This document shows positions 1 through 9,761 of a DNA stretch of 64,000 nucleotides, one piece after another. The DNA is from Acetobacterium sp. (lineage in GTDB: Bacteria; Bacillota; Clostridia; Eubacteriales; Eubacteriaceae), in contig NZ_JAUSPS010000052.1 in assembly GCF_030652775.1 (NCBI RefSeq), forward strand, positions 1 to 64,000, written 5' to 3'. The position numbers were made by a program, and so were the translations under genes. Under the pieces are notes generated by a model. The model was not told the DNA's origin. It did not search any database and saw only the letters and a program-made list of their open reading frames with translations. Position 1 is the first letter of the stretch, and every line of letters starts with the position of its first letter.

Positions 1-213
1 TGTTTTTGCGCTTTTTTTCTCATCTTCTGCAACATTTTCTTCGCTTTGTTGTTCGTTTCCCTTCTGACTTCATGAAGTCTGTCTGTTTCTTACCGCCGAA
101 TTCTCTGTGCTCTAAATCTTTTTCATTTCGCAATTACCTAATTTAATTTATAATAATTTTAAACTAAAGCTGTCCAATAATCAAGTACTATTACCTAATG
201 TTTATGTAAAAAC
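1..213. other. Left-edge intergenic stretch, nothing firm
   Basis: T-rich sequence between the window edge and the insertion sequence. On the minus strand a short open frame of about 35 lysine/arginine-rich codons is visible, but it has no convincing start and no family signature. I see no promoter, RNA or gene that I can support. Confidence 0.4.
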
Positions 214-1726
214 CTCAACTTTCCCAGCTTAATTGACCGAATAAAGCCTTTATAAAAAAGGCCTGAGAGTCAATCCATTGCCGGAGTTGATTTTTTAACA
301 GTGTAGACTTTCTAGATCCTACCGAATTCAATTGTTCAACAAATAAGCTCATCAAACTTTGAAGAGCGGTTGAGAGTGCCATATCCTGGATGTCATCACA
401 AAGCCTGAAGAATAATTCGCACAAGGTTTTATCATCATTTTCGTTTCTGCGAAGCCATTCCAGCAGGATGTATCGGGTAAAAACAATGGTGGTGTGGCTG
501 ATCATCTTGTCATAGCTTCGCCCCTGAAATTCGGTGCCAAGCTTCATCAGGGACTTGGTGGATTTGAAGAAAACTTCAATGCTCCATCGATTCCCATAAA
601 TGCGGATGATTTCTTCATCCGACAAGGATAAATCGGTACTGAGCACCGTCAGCCAATCCCTTTTATTATTGCGGTTTCTGACAAAAACAAGTTTAACCGG
701 GATCCCATTTTTGGTTGTTACAATAATGGAACCAAACTGATTCCCGGCTGAATATTCCGGTAACAGTCGTCGCAGTTGCGGGAGGGTATAAAATCCCCCG
801 TTGTAGTTATAACGTTGTTTTAACTGTTTGACCATCCCAATGACATCCAGTTCTTCATCAAGAATAGCACGAATCATCGGTTCATGAATAAACCAGGTAT
901 CCATTAAGACATAATCTGCTAGGATACCCTGTTTTAGAGCGTTACGGATCATTTGGACAGCGACGTCGGTTTTCTTTCTCACGGCTTCACTTCGCCGTTT
1001 GTAACCACTGGTGCGTTTGTCAATTGCTTCTGAAACTTCCTGTATCCGATTTTTGGGGCTGGCGGAGGACATCATCGCAAAATCGATTGGAACAAAACTG
1101 TAACCATCGGTCCAGCCAAGCGCCAGCATGGTAAAGCCTTTGATAAAACGATGATTGGCGTGATCATAGAGATTTGCCAGCAATTCGACATGTTTACTCC
1201 GGTTCCGGCTGATGACCGAATCATCGAGAACAAAAACCTTAATCCGATCCGGACGAGTCAACCGGCTGAATGACGAAATGACTTTAGCAGACAGCGAGGT
1301 CAGAAACCGCCGCCAGTTGTAAGTTGCGGTATTCAAAAAACGATAGTAAGTATTTTTGGATGCCGCTGTTTCCTGATATTTTGAATCCAGGTAGCGATAC
1401 AGATTTTTTCCCTGAAACGCAAGCAGTAACAGTAATTCGAAAACTTCGGATACTTTTATCCCTTGTGCTTTGCGGATCCCGGAATCTCTGAGTAACCCCG
1501 CCAGTTTCAATGTCTTAAAAGCTTTTAAAAATGCAATTTTTGTCTGTTCAGATGGGTTGTTTTGGTTTATCATAGTGGTATGCACCTTTCCTGTCTGATT
1601 TTTGTTAGTTTGCATTTTCATTATATCAGATGTTAGGTGCATTTTTCTGTCAACTTCCGTTTTTTAGAAGCTGCAGCGTGTGTTGTTGTAAAGTCTCAGC
1701 TGATTTTTAGAGCTGGGAAAGTTGAG
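214..1726 (-). mobile_element. IS4-family insertion sequence, apparently complete
   Basis: The element is bounded by perfect 16-bp terminal inverted repeats, CTCAACTTTCCCAGCT at 214-229 and its complement at 1711-1726. It holds one transposase gene on the minus strand whose stop codon lies inside the left repeat. Total length is about 1.5 kb, normal for IS4-family elements. No target-site duplication is visible in the flanks. It sits about 85 bp upstream of the serine acetyltransferase start, so it may have replaced or altered that gene's promoter. Confidence 0.88.
215..1573 (-). CDS. IS4-family DDE transposase
   Basis: Predicted to cut and join the ends of the surrounding insertion sequence. 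Family features seen: an LDDS motif in the first third, a DTWF segment in the middle (second acidic residue), and a late block around residues 350-365 with GNRWSIEVFFK that matches the Y-R-E signature region of IS4 transposases. I chose the ATG at 1573 because an AAAGGTG lies about 9 nt upstream; an in-frame ATG at 1642 would add 23 residues. The frame is open throughout and the inverted repeats are intact, so the gene may be active. The exact IS subgroup cannot be named without a database search. Confidence 0.85.
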   Translation of the reverse strand: MINQNNPSEQTKIAFLKAFKTLKLAGLLRDSGIRKAQGIKVSEVFELLLLLAFQGKNLYRYLDSKYQETAASKNTYYRFLNTATYNWRRFLTSLSAKVISSFSRLTRPDRIKVFVLDDSVISRNRSKHVELLANLYDHANHRFIKGFTMLALGWTDGYSFVPIDFAMMSSASPKNRIQEVSEAIDKRTSGYKRRSEAVRKKTDVAVQMIRNALKQGILADYVLMDTWFIHEPMIRAILDEELDVIGMVKQLKQRYNYNGGFYTLPQLRRLLPEYSAGNQFGSIIVTTKNGIPVKLVFVRNRNNKRDWLTVLSTDLSLSDEEIIRIYGNRWSIEVFFKSTKSLMKLGTEFQGRSYDKMISHTTIVFTRYILLEWLRRNENDDKTLCELFFRLCDDIQDMALSTALQSLMSLFVEQLNSVGSRKSTLLKNQLRQWIDSQAFFIKALFGQLSWES

Positions 1727-1811
1727 TAATAAAGAAATTAAAACGCCACTGAATAATTGAAGCGGCAAGACAATATGAAAAAAACAATAGGCAAAAGTGA
1801 AAGGGAACACC

Positions 1812-2756
1812 ATGAGCAACGAATATAAAACAAAAATAGGAACATTGGTTGACAGCATTTCAGAAAGTTATAAAAAGGAGTGCTATATTGCCCCCCATGA
1901 TTTAGGCTTTTTACCAAACCGAACCGTAATTATTGATACAACCAAAGCTTTGCGACAGCTTGTTTTTCCCAGTTATTTCGGGAGAACTAATTTTCGCCGA
2001 GAAATTCAGGACTATCACATTGGCGAGTTACTGGTTTGCATCATCGAAAGTCTGACCAAACAGTTTACCCTGGCGCTAAAACATCAGGCTGGTAAATCCA
2101 AAGATTTGGGTGAAGACGATTGTCAACAGGAAGCAGAAAGAATTTGTTATGAATTTATGAGTAAAATTCCCCAAATCCGGGAGTATCTGGCAACCGATGT
2201 GATTGCCGCCTTTGATGGCGACCCGGCGGCAAAGAGTAAAGATGAGATTATTTTTTGCTATCCCGGCGTTTTTGCCATCAGTATTCACCGGTTGGCCCAT
2301 GAACTTTACAAGCTTTCAGTGCCGCTGATACCCCGAATCATGAGCGAATATGCCCATAATATTACCGGTATTGATATCCATCCCGGAGCCACCATCGGTA
2401 AGTATTTTTTTATTGACCATGGTACCGGAGTCGTTATTGGGGAAACCGCTGTTATTGGTGAGCATGTCAAAATTTACCAGGGGGTGACCCTGGGGGCGCT
2501 GTCCACCAGAGGCGGACAGAAACTCAGAGGGGTACGGCGTCATCCCTGTCTGGAAGACGAGGTAACGGTTTATTCCGGAGCATCTATCTTAGGCGGAGAA
2601 ACGGTTGTGGGAAAAGGTGTTGTCATTGGTAGTAATGTATTTATTACAAAGTCGGTACCAGAGGGGACAAAAGTCAGTATTAAAACCCCGGAACTCCAAT
2701 TTTCTGGTCATGCCACAAAGGAAGTTTCTATGGAAGCTTTTGATTGGGTGATTTAA
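1812..2756 (+). CDS. cysE: Serine O-acetyltransferase (EpsC/CysE type)
   Basis: Transfers acetyl from acetyl-CoA to L-serine, the first step of cysteine synthesis, in the cytoplasm. The N-terminal half is an alpha-helical SATase domain; from about residue 190 the protein shows left-handed beta-helix hexapeptide repeats, with the catalytic-region motif DIHPGATIGKYFFIDHGTG and later GETAVIG and GVTLGALS. Length of 314 residues fits the longer EpsC-like clostridial form. The ATG at 1812 follows an AAAGGGA; a GTG 15 nt earlier is possible. No other cys gene is adjacent, and the IS element sits directly upstream, so expression may now depend on sequence near the IS end. Confidence 0.9.
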   Translation: MSNEYKTKIGTLVDSISESYKKECYIAPHDLGFLPNRTVIIDTTKALRQLVFPSYFGRTNFRREIQDYHIGELLVCIIESLTKQFTLALKHQAGKSKDLGEDDCQQEAERICYEFMSKIPQIREYLATDVIAAFDGDPAAKSKDEIIFCYPGVFAISIHRLAHELYKLSVPLIPRIMSEYAHNITGIDIHPGATIGKYFFIDHGTGVVIGETAVIGEHVKIYQGVTLGALSTRGGQKLRGVRRHPCLEDEVTVYSGASILGGETVVGKGVVIGSNVFITKSVPEGTKVSIKTPELQFSGHATKEVSMEAFDWVI

Positions 2757-2843
2757 ATTGGCTAATCAATGATTGTGGTAGTTATTACCGGCTGAAACTG
2801 CAAGGATTGCCTGGGTTGATAAAATCCAGGTAAATATAAGGTG

Positions 2844-2879
2844 CAAAGTTTCAGAATCCGTTTGGATTCTGAAACTTTG
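2844..2879. terminator. Perfect 16-bp hairpin between convergent genes
   Basis: Two 16-nt arms (CAAAGTTTCAGAATCC and its exact complement) are separated by a GTTT loop. It lies between the converging cysE and binding-protein genes and could end transcription from either side, though the T-runs that follow are short. Confidence 0.6.
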
Positions 2880-2957
2880 TTGTTTAGCCCGTGTAACAAA
2901 GGGAATTACTGCAAAAATTGATCCAGACTTTAACAATTGGCAATGGGGTAGCAATGA

Positions 2958-3974
2958 TTATTTAAAATCAACGCCATATAAAAACTTCAGCATATCATTT
3001 TTTATTTTTTCAAGATCAATCGTTGTGAATTCATCAGGATATAAAGATTTTGCCAAAAACTGAATCGAATACATATACTTGACAGTCCACAGGTCACAAT
3101 AAAAGGGGTGAGGCAATTCAAAAACCTGTTTATTTTGAATGGCTTTGATCCCGGCCCACGGTGCATCATCATAATAGCTTTGCGGAGTAAGCTCCGGCAG
3201 ATACCACATCAGCATGGTATCGGGGTTCCAATCCACGATATCTTCCATATTTGCGACAAAATGCTCTTCACGGACGCTGTCAGCCGCATTTTTCCCACCA
3301 GCCTTTTCAATAATACTGTCACCAGTACTGTTATTCCCGGCCAGATCAAATTTTGACGGCCCCCAGACAAACAGCGACGACAGTTTTTTGCTTTCATTTA
3401 TTCCCGAAATGATATCCGTAACACTTTTGAGCTGTTTTCTCGTGTATGTGACAATTTCTGCGGCTCGATCTTCTTTTCCTGAAATTTTACCAAGAATATT
3501 GAGTTTTGTATAGACATCTTCAAAATTATCAACCTGAATACCGACAACTTTGATGCCATTATCTTCAAGCACTTTGATATCTTCAGCCTGATCTGCCCAG
3601 ATTACAACAACATCCGGATTCATTGCGACGACGTCTTCAATATTGCGATCAATTGCTGGCAAGGTTTTATTCTTTACCCGTTCATCGATTTGAGCGGTGA
3701 AATCATACACTTCTTTTGTATCATAGGTCCACTGATCAATGGCGATGACCTGATCTTTCGCTCCCAACATATACAGATCATTGAGGGCGCTGTTTAACAG
3801 GCACACAATTTTTTGAGCAGGGTAATTAACCTCAACTTCGTTCCCTCTTGAATCGATAACTTTCACTGTTTCCTGAGTTTTTGATTTGTCTCCTGCAACC
3901 GTGGCCTTGTTGCAACCGGCAACCAGGGGGCATAACATCGCCACCATCAGAATTAACACAACAATTCTTTTCAT
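2958..3974 (-). CDS. Iron/corrinoid-type ABC substrate-binding lipoprotein, orphan
   Basis: Predicted extracellular lipoprotein that captures a metal chelate (siderophore, haem or corrinoid class). A hydrophobic signal peptide ends in the lipobox LVAGC at about residue 21. The mature part shows the class III binding-protein layout: an N-lobe beginning VIDSRGNEVEV with PAQKIVCL, the long linking helix, and a C-lobe with WNPDTMLMW. The ATG at 3974 is preceded by GGAGGAG; an upstream ATG at 4031 has no such site. No permease or ATPase gene lies next to it, so it must use partners encoded elsewhere. The ligand cannot be read from the sequence. Confidence 0.85.
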   Translation of the reverse strand: MKRIVVLILMVAMLCPLVAGCNKATVAGDKSKTQETVKVIDSRGNEVEVNYPAQKIVCLLNSALNDLYMLGAKDQVIAIDQWTYDTKEVYDFTAQIDERVKNKTLPAIDRNIEDVVAMNPDVVVIWADQAEDIKVLEDNGIKVVGIQVDNFEDVYTKLNILGKISGKEDRAAEIVTYTRKQLKSVTDIISGINESKKLSSLFVWGPSKFDLAGNNSTGDSIIEKAGGKNAADSVREEHFVANMEDIVDWNPDTMLMWYLPELTPQSYYDDAPWAGIKAIQNKQVFELPHPFYCDLWTVKYMYSIQFLAKSLYPDEFTTIDLEKIKNDMLKFLYGVDFK

Positions 3975-4245
3975 TTTTTCTCCTCCAGGTTTTTCGATTA
4001 GGCAGTTACAAAACTTAGATACAATGAACAAAGCTTAGAATAATATATAATTACCCACTTTTCTTTGATATAAATAGTTGTCGAGAAAAATCGCCATCAT
4101 TTATTTGTGTTTAAATGTTATTAAAGGTGGTATTATGGTTATAATCAGGTTGACTTTGTAAATTGTCCTTACAGATTATAAAAAATACAAAAAATAGATT
4201 TATAATTCAAGCCGATTAGGCAAAAAAGGCTCTGAGGAGGGAACG

Positions 4246-5343
4246 ATGAGCACAAAGATATTGATTGTGGATGATTCAACCACCGATCGTCTGATTATCA
4301 GCACCATGTTAGCAGACTATCAGACGCTGACCGCCTGCGATGGATGTGATGCGATGGAATTGATCGCCAGAAATCCGGACATAGATCTGGTCATTCTTGA
4401 CTTAAACATGCCCAGAATGAATGGCTTTGAGGTGCTTGAGGCGCTGCAGAAGAATCAAGAATATCGCAAGATTCGCACGATTATTCTGACCAATTATGAT
4501 GAAATCGATAATGAGGTCAAAGGCCTGGAATTAGGGGCGGTGGATTATATCAGGAAGCCACTCAATATTCAATCACTGCTGATCCGGATCAATATTCATA
4601 TTAAATTAAAACGGATCCAAAATATGATCGAACAAGATAATCAACGGCTGGATGCGATGGTGTTAAAGAAAACCAGAGAAGTGGCAGCCACCAGGGATAT
4701 TACCATCCAGGCTTTAGTCGGTCTGCTGGAAGTCCGTAATGTAGAATCGTCAAAACATACCATTCGCACCCAATTGATTATGAAAATTTTGTGTGCTCAT
4801 TTAAGAACAAAAGTCAAGTATCAAGACATTCTGACAGAAGCCTATGTCCAGGAGCTGGTGACCACCACCCCGCTTCATGATATCGGCAAGGTCGGTATTC
4901 CTGATAATATCTTATTAAAACCAGGCAGACTCACAGTCGATGAATTCGTTATTATGAAAAAACATGTGAAGTATGGGGTCAATGCCCTGGAAAACGAAAT
5001 CTACTGCGATGAGGACGTGCCCAGCTTTATCAAAACGGCGATGGAAATTGTCGGTGCGCATCACGAAAAATATGATGGCAGTGGTTATCCGCAAGGATTA
5101 AGCGGCGAAGATATTCCGCTACCGGGGCGTCTGATGGCGATAATTGATGTTTATGATGCTCTGACCAGTAAGCGGGTCTATAAGCCGGCCTATGATTTTG
5201 ATTATAGCATCGATCTGATTAAAAGTGAAAGCGGCAAGCATTTTGATCCGGATATTGTGACGGGATTTTTGGAAATCAAGGAAAATGTCATTGAGATTTC
5301 CCGTAAATTTCTACAGGAGACCGATGAAACGGAGGCACAGTGA
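4246..5343 (+). CDS. Response regulator with HD-GYP output domain
   Basis: Receiver domain at residues 1-125 with the acidic pair DD at 9-10, phosphoacceptor Asp52 in LDLNMP and Lys in RKPL. A helical linker (about 125-160) leads to an HD-GYP domain with HDIGKVGIPD (His211) and HHEKYDGSGYP, so both the metal-binding HD and the GYP signature are present. The family hydrolyses cyclic di-GMP; activity here is inferred from these intact motifs. RBS GAGGAGGG precedes the ATG. The gene overlaps the next kinase gene by one base (TGATG), so the two are translated together and very likely form one phosphorelay. Confidence 0.92.
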   Translation: MSTKILIVDDSTTDRLIISTMLADYQTLTACDGCDAMELIARNPDIDLVILDLNMPRMNGFEVLEALQKNQEYRKIRTIILTNYDEIDNEVKGLELGAVDYIRKPLNIQSLLIRINIHIKLKRIQNMIEQDNQRLDAMVLKKTREVAATRDITIQALVGLLEVRNVESSKHTIRTQLIMKILCAHLRTKVKYQDILTEAYVQELVTTTPLHDIGKVGIPDNILLKPGRLTVDEFVIMKKHVKYGVNALENEIYCDEDVPSFIKTAMEIVGAHHEKYDGSGYPQGLSGEDIPLPGRLMAIIDVYDALTSKRVYKPAYDFDYSIDLIKSESGKHFDPDIVTGFLEIKENVIEISRKFLQETDETEAQ

Positions 5344-8255
5344 TGAAAAGACTGACCCGGTTAATCATTTTATTAGTTTTTATTCTGGGATGGCCTTCTT
5401 TTTGTTATGCCCGCGATGACACCATCGACTGGACCCCGGAAGAACTGACCTTTATGGAAGAACATCCGGTGATTCGTCTGGGGGTTGATCCCAAGTTTGT
5501 GCCGTTTGAGTTTTTTGATGAGGATGGCACCTATCAGGGTATTGCCTCTGACTATCTGGAAATAATAAGCGAAAAAACGGGATTAGAGATGCAAGTAATC
5601 CCGGGACTGACCTGGACCGAAGCCTATGAAAAAGCGCTTCAAGGTGAAGTTGATATGCTCCCGGCAGTTTCTAAAACGCCAGCCCGAGAACAGAATTTTT
5701 TATTCTCAGAAGCCTATTATTACTTTAAACGCGTGATTGTCGTTCGGGATTCCACCCAAGGCATCAACAGCATTGAAGATCTGTATGGACAAACAGTGGC
5801 AGTTCAAAGAAACAGTTCCCACCAAGGTTACCTGGAACAATATCCCCAGATTAATCTGAGTCTGTACGACTCGGCAGAAGCTGCGATAACGGCTGTTGCC
5901 AATGGAACGGAAACGGTTTGTGTGGGAAATCTGGCCACGAGTAATTTTATCATTCAATCAACGGGTATGACCAATCTGAAGTATGTCGCCTTTGAAGCTG
6001 AAAATCAGCAGGGGTTATATTTTGCCGTGCGTAAAGACTGGCCAGTGCTGATTGATATCACGAATAAAGTGTTGGCAACGATCACCAAGGAAGAACGGAT
6101 TGCAATTAATAGCAAGTGGATTGGGGTTGATGTAGAACCAAACTACGAACCCATTTATCAGGTGGTTATCGTTATCAGCGGGGTGATTATTCTGATCTGG
6201 CTGGTCTCCATTTACTGGATTTTGCGGCTCCGTCGGGAAATCGACAAGCGCAAGAAAATTCAGAATGACCTGGAGTTGGCCAAATTGGAAGCCGAAGCGG
6301 CCAATAATATTAAATCCAGTTTTCTGGCGCGGATGTCCCATGAAATCAGAACCCCCCTCAATGCTATTACCGGGATGGCCTATCTGGTCAAAAAAACCCA
6401 GGTGACGCTGACCCAGAAGATGTATCTGGACCGCATTACCCAATCGGCTAATACGATGCTTAGTATCATTAATGACATTCTCGATTTTTCCAAAATTGAA
6501 GCTGGGAAAATCGAGCTGGAACGGGTTTCTTTTAATCTGGATCTGGTGATTCAGGATGTCATCAATATTGTTTCCTATAAAATTGAAGAGCAGCGGATCG
6601 GCTTTAAGCTGAGCAAAGACCCCAAAATACCAAACTGTTATTTTGGTGATGCTAAACGAATTGAACAGATCTTACTGAACCTGATTAATAATGCCACCAA
6701 ATTTACCAATGCCGGGGAAGTCGCCCTTGATATCCGACTGGTGGCCAAGGAATCCAATTGTTACCATCTGGCTTTTACCGTCAGGGATACGGGAATCGGC
6801 ATGTCTGACGAGCAGATAAAAAATCTTTTCGAGCCCTTTGCCCAGGGGGATGCCAGCATTAACCGGCGCTTTGGCGGAACCGGGCTGGGACTTTCGATCG
6901 TTAAAAGTCTGGTGGAAATGATGAATGGCGAGATTCAGGTTTACAGCACCGTCGGCGAAGGATCAACCTTTATTGTCGAATTGTCGCTGGAAAAAGATCA
7001 GCAAAAAGAACAGGAATATCAGCAACAGGTCTCGTCACTGTATTTTAATGACATCAAGACGCTGGTACTGGAAAAAACCGGATCAAACATGAATATTATT
7101 GGCAGTTATTTAGGAGCCTTTGGGATGCATTGCGAATTGACAACTTCCCCAAGCAGTGCTGTCAATATGCTGGAACTGGAGAATGGCAAGTTTTCAGAGC
7201 CCTTTGATCTGCTGATCCTGGATTACAATACCCCCGCTGGCGGGGGCTTTAAATTTATTGAAATGATCCAGGAAAATAAGAAAATCCTGAAAAAACCCCG
7301 GGTCATTATGCTGTTGCCAATGATGCGGGAGGACTTATTTGACCAACTGGATACCCAGGGGGTTGATATCGGCATCGGAAAACCGATTATCCCATCGGTT
7401 TTATACAACGGTATTCTGGAAATCTTCAGGACCAAAGCGATCGTTGCCAATCAGGAGTTTAAACAGGAAGATATTGATAAGGAGATAATGGAAAGTAATT
7501 ATGGCATTTTGGTGGTGGAAGACAACAAAACCAATCAACTGATTGCAAAATCACTACTGGAACCGGTAGGATTTCAGATTTGGCTGGGTAATGACGGGCA
7601 GGAGGGAATTGATCTGTTTAAGGCTCACCGTAGCGATATTGATTTAATTCTGATGGATCTGCACATGCCAGTGCTCAACGGTTATGAAGCGGCGGAGCAA
7701 ATCAGAGCGCTTTCGGTGGATATTCCGATTGTCGCCATGACGGCTGACGTCATCGAGGGGGTCAAGGAAAAATGCGAATCCAGCGGTATTCATCACTATA
7801 TCAGCAAACCCTTTGATCCCGAACAATTTGTAGAAACCATCAGCAACATTGTGAGTGCCGAAACAAGGAACAAAAAAGAATCGCACAGCCAGAGCGATGA
7901 TCAGAAAAATGAAGACGTAGAGGATGACATGATCTTGGATCGCGAAGAAGGACTCCGATATATGGGAAACAATACGGCTCTCTATCAGAATGTTCTGGAA
8001 GCTTATTTCAACGAAAACCAGGGTGTGGCTGAAAACCTGGATCTTGACATCAAAGCCCGGCGCTATCAGGAAGCCGCTCAGACGGTGCATAAGGTTAAAA
8101 GCAGCTCTGGCAGCATTGGTGCAAAGCAAATTTTTGAGATCGCAAAGCAGTTGCAAAAAGCCCTTGAATTCAGTGCAGAAAAGGAAATAGCCAGTCTTCA
8201 TCCGCAATTTGCGGAGGCCATGAAGCAATTGCTGGCGGCGATAAAGGGCGATTAA
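5343..8255 (+). CDS. BvgS-like hybrid sensor kinase with receivers and HPt domain
   Basis: Membrane sensor of 970 residues. Order: signal peptide (1-24), an extracellular SBP_bac_3 ligand-binding domain (about 30-255, RLGVDPKFVPFEF), one membrane helix (about 265-290), HisKA with phosphoacceptor His333 in MSHEIRTPLN, HATPase with NLINNATKF and DTGIGM, a first receiver-like domain (about 565-695) that has lost the N-terminal acidic pair, a second complete receiver (VVEDN, Asp772 in MDLHMP), and a C-terminal HPt domain (His916 in VHKVKSSSGS). The partner is the HD-GYP regulator encoded directly upstream. The ligand is probably an amino acid or similar small polar molecule, by analogy with the domain family only. 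RBS GGAGG at 5331. Confidence 0.92.
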   Translation: MKRLTRLIILLVFILGWPSFCYARDDTIDWTPEELTFMEEHPVIRLGVDPKFVPFEFFDEDGTYQGIASDYLEIISEKTGLEMQVIPGLTWTEAYEKALQGEVDMLPAVSKTPAREQNFLFSEAYYYFKRVIVVRDSTQGINSIEDLYGQTVAVQRNSSHQGYLEQYPQINLSLYDSAEAAITAVANGTETVCVGNLATSNFIIQSTGMTNLKYVAFEAENQQGLYFAVRKDWPVLIDITNKVLATITKEERIAINSKWIGVDVEPNYEPIYQVVIVISGVIILIWLVSIYWILRLRREIDKRKKIQNDLELAKLEAEAANNIKSSFLARMSHEIRTPLNAITGMAYLVKKTQVTLTQKMYLDRITQSANTMLSIINDILDFSKIEAGKIELERVSFNLDLVIQDVINIVSYKIEEQRIGFKLSKDPKIPNCYFGDAKRIEQILLNLINNATKFTNAGEVALDIRLVAKESNCYHLAFTVRDTGIGMSDEQIKNLFEPFAQGDASINRRFGGTGLGLSIVKSLVEMMNGEIQVYSTVGEGSTFIVELSLEKDQQKEQEYQQQVSSLYFNDIKTLVLEKTGSNMNIIGSYLGAFGMHCELTTSPSSAVNMLELENGKFSEPFDLLILDYNTPAGGGFKFIEMIQENKKILKKPRVIMLLPMMREDLFDQLDTQGVDIGIGKPIIPSVLYNGILEIFRTKAIVANQEFKQEDIDKEIMESNYGILVVEDNKTNQLIAKSLLEPVGFQIWLGNDGQEGIDLFKAHRSDIDLILMDLHMPVLNGYEAAEQIRALSVDIPIVAMTADVIEGVKEKCESSGIHHYISKPFDPEQFVETISNIVSAETRNKKESHSQSDDQKNEDVEDDMILDREEGLRYMGNNTALYQNVLEAYFNENQGVAENLDLDIKARRYQEAAQTVHKVKSSSGSIGAKQIFEIAKQLQKALEFSAEKEIASLHPQFAEAMKQLLAAIKGD

Positions 8256-8407
8256 TAACTAAAAGGACAATGCGATTGAGTCAGCATCGGTGGCGGTGCT
8301 GAGTGTCAAATACAAACAAATTCTCCGAATTCGTACCGGGATTTTGTAGCAAAAAAAAATAGGTGTGCTATAATAATCACAAGTTAAAGTATGATGAGGA
8401 GGGTAAC

Positions 8408-9754
8408 ATGTTAAATATTGCTTCGCGGATTGACCAGCTGCCGATGACCCCGATGTTAAAGAAGGTTTTGCTGTTAACCGGGATCGGATGGATGTTTGAT
8501 GCGATGGATCAGGGGATGGTTTCCGGTGTGATGGCAGCCATTGGTAAAGAATGGGCCTTAGATCCCGGTCAGCTGGGTTTGCTGGGCAGCATCGGGATGC
8601 TGGGGATGGCTTTGGGCGCCGGATTATCCGGCATGGCCGCTGACAAATGGGGCCGCCGGACGGTGATTATGTGGACTCTGGTTATTTATGGAGTCTCCAG
8701 TGCGCTTTCCGGTTTTGCGGTGAATTTTACGATGCTGCTGGCGTTAAGATTTTGCACCGGTTTTGGCCTGGGCGGAGAACTGCCGGCGGCATCGACCCTG
8801 GTCAGTGAGTTTTCGCCGACCCGAATGCGGGGTCGAAATGTAATTATTCTAGAAAGTTTCTGGGCCTGGGGATGGCTCATTGCGGCCTTCGTAGCGTACT
8901 TGTTTATTCCTGTATACGGTTGGCGGATGGCTTTTTTAGTGGGTGGAATACCAGCCCTGTTTGCGGCTTTCTTTCGCATGGCGGTGCCCGAATCGCCCCG
9001 TTATCTGGAATCAGTGGGTAAAATCAGTGAAGCTGAAGATCTGCTGATGACCATGGAAAAACAGGCCAATATCACCAGCCAGGCGAAAGCTGCTGAGTCA
9101 GCAAGCGATAAGTTCAGCCATATAAAGGCATCGTTTCTGGATTTATGGGGCAAAGAATACATCCGTTCCACCATCGTTTTATGGGTGATCTGGTTTGGTA
9201 TCAACTTTGGTTATTACGGCTTTGTGTTATGGACCCCAACCCTGTTAGTAGCCAAGGGCTTTACCCTGACCAAAAGTTTTGAGTTTACCCTGATTATGTG
9301 TCTGGCTCAGCTACCGGGATACTTCAGTGCCGCCTACCTGATCGAAAAGGTGGGGCGAAAAAAAGTACTGGCCATTTATTTTGCCGGAACGGCGCTGGCG
9401 GCCTGGCTGTTTGGCCATGCGGGCAGTGTGGAACAAATTCTGATCTATGGTTCGATGCTTTATTTCTTTAGTCTGGGCGCCTGGGGCTGCGTTTATGCCT
9501 ATACCCCAGAAGTCTATCCAACATTTTTCCGGGCTACCGGTTCCGGCTGGGCAGCAGCATTTGGTCGCATTGGAGCCTTTTCAGCACCCTTTGTTGTGCC
9601 GGTGATCTATAATTATTATGGCACCGAAATCGGCTATACCAATGTGTTTATAACCCTGACGCTGGTATTTGCGGTGGTGGCTATTGTGGTGGCGGTGTTC
9701 GGCAAGGAAACGATGGGGAAAACCCTGGAAGAGATTAATACGACACAAGTGTAA
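8408..9754 (+). CDS. MFS transporter, sugar/niacin-permease subgroup
   Basis: Twelve-helix major facilitator protein of 448 residues. Signature features seen: ADKWGRR in the loop after helix 2, RFCTGFGLGGELPAA in helix 4, and PESPRYL at the end of the first half, which place it in the sugar-porter-like branch that includes putative niacin and aromatic-acid transporters. Substrate is not known. The ATG at 8408 has GAGGAGGG seven bases upstream; an upstream ATG at 8363 lacks a site. A TATAAT-like -10 lies at 8369-8374. It is a single-gene unit ended by the hairpin at 9762-9800. Confidence 0.82.
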   Translation: MLNIASRIDQLPMTPMLKKVLLLTGIGWMFDAMDQGMVSGVMAAIGKEWALDPGQLGLLGSIGMLGMALGAGLSGMAADKWGRRTVIMWTLVIYGVSSALSGFAVNFTMLLALRFCTGFGLGGELPAASTLVSEFSPTRMRGRNVIILESFWAWGWLIAAFVAYLFIPVYGWRMAFLVGGIPALFAAFFRMAVPESPRYLESVGKISEAEDLLMTMEKQANITSQAKAAESASDKFSHIKASFLDLWGKEYIRSTIVLWVIWFGINFGYYGFVLWTPTLLVAKGFTLTKSFEFTLIMCLAQLPGYFSAAYLIEKVGRKKVLAIYFAGTALAAWLFGHAGSVEQILIYGSMLYFFSLGAWGCVYAYTPEVYPTFFRATGSGWAAAFGRIGAFSAPFVVPVIYNYYGTEIGYTNVFITLTLVFAVVAIVVAVFGKETMGKTLEEINTTQV

Positions 9755-9761
9755 TTTCAAT

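Noticed and set aside
203-1740. Target-site duplication around the IS element
   Set aside because: Compared 8-12 bases on each side of 214 and 1726; no direct repeat beyond chance A/T matches.
2766-2954. 62-codon open frame on the minus strand after the orphan binding-protein gene
   Set aside because: It lies across the perfect hairpin at 2844-2879, has no RBS, and the encoded sequence has no protein-like pattern.
8271-8314. Hairpin after the hybrid kinase gene as a terminator
   Set aside because: Only a six-pair stem (TCAGCA/TGCTGA) with no T-run follows; too weak to call.
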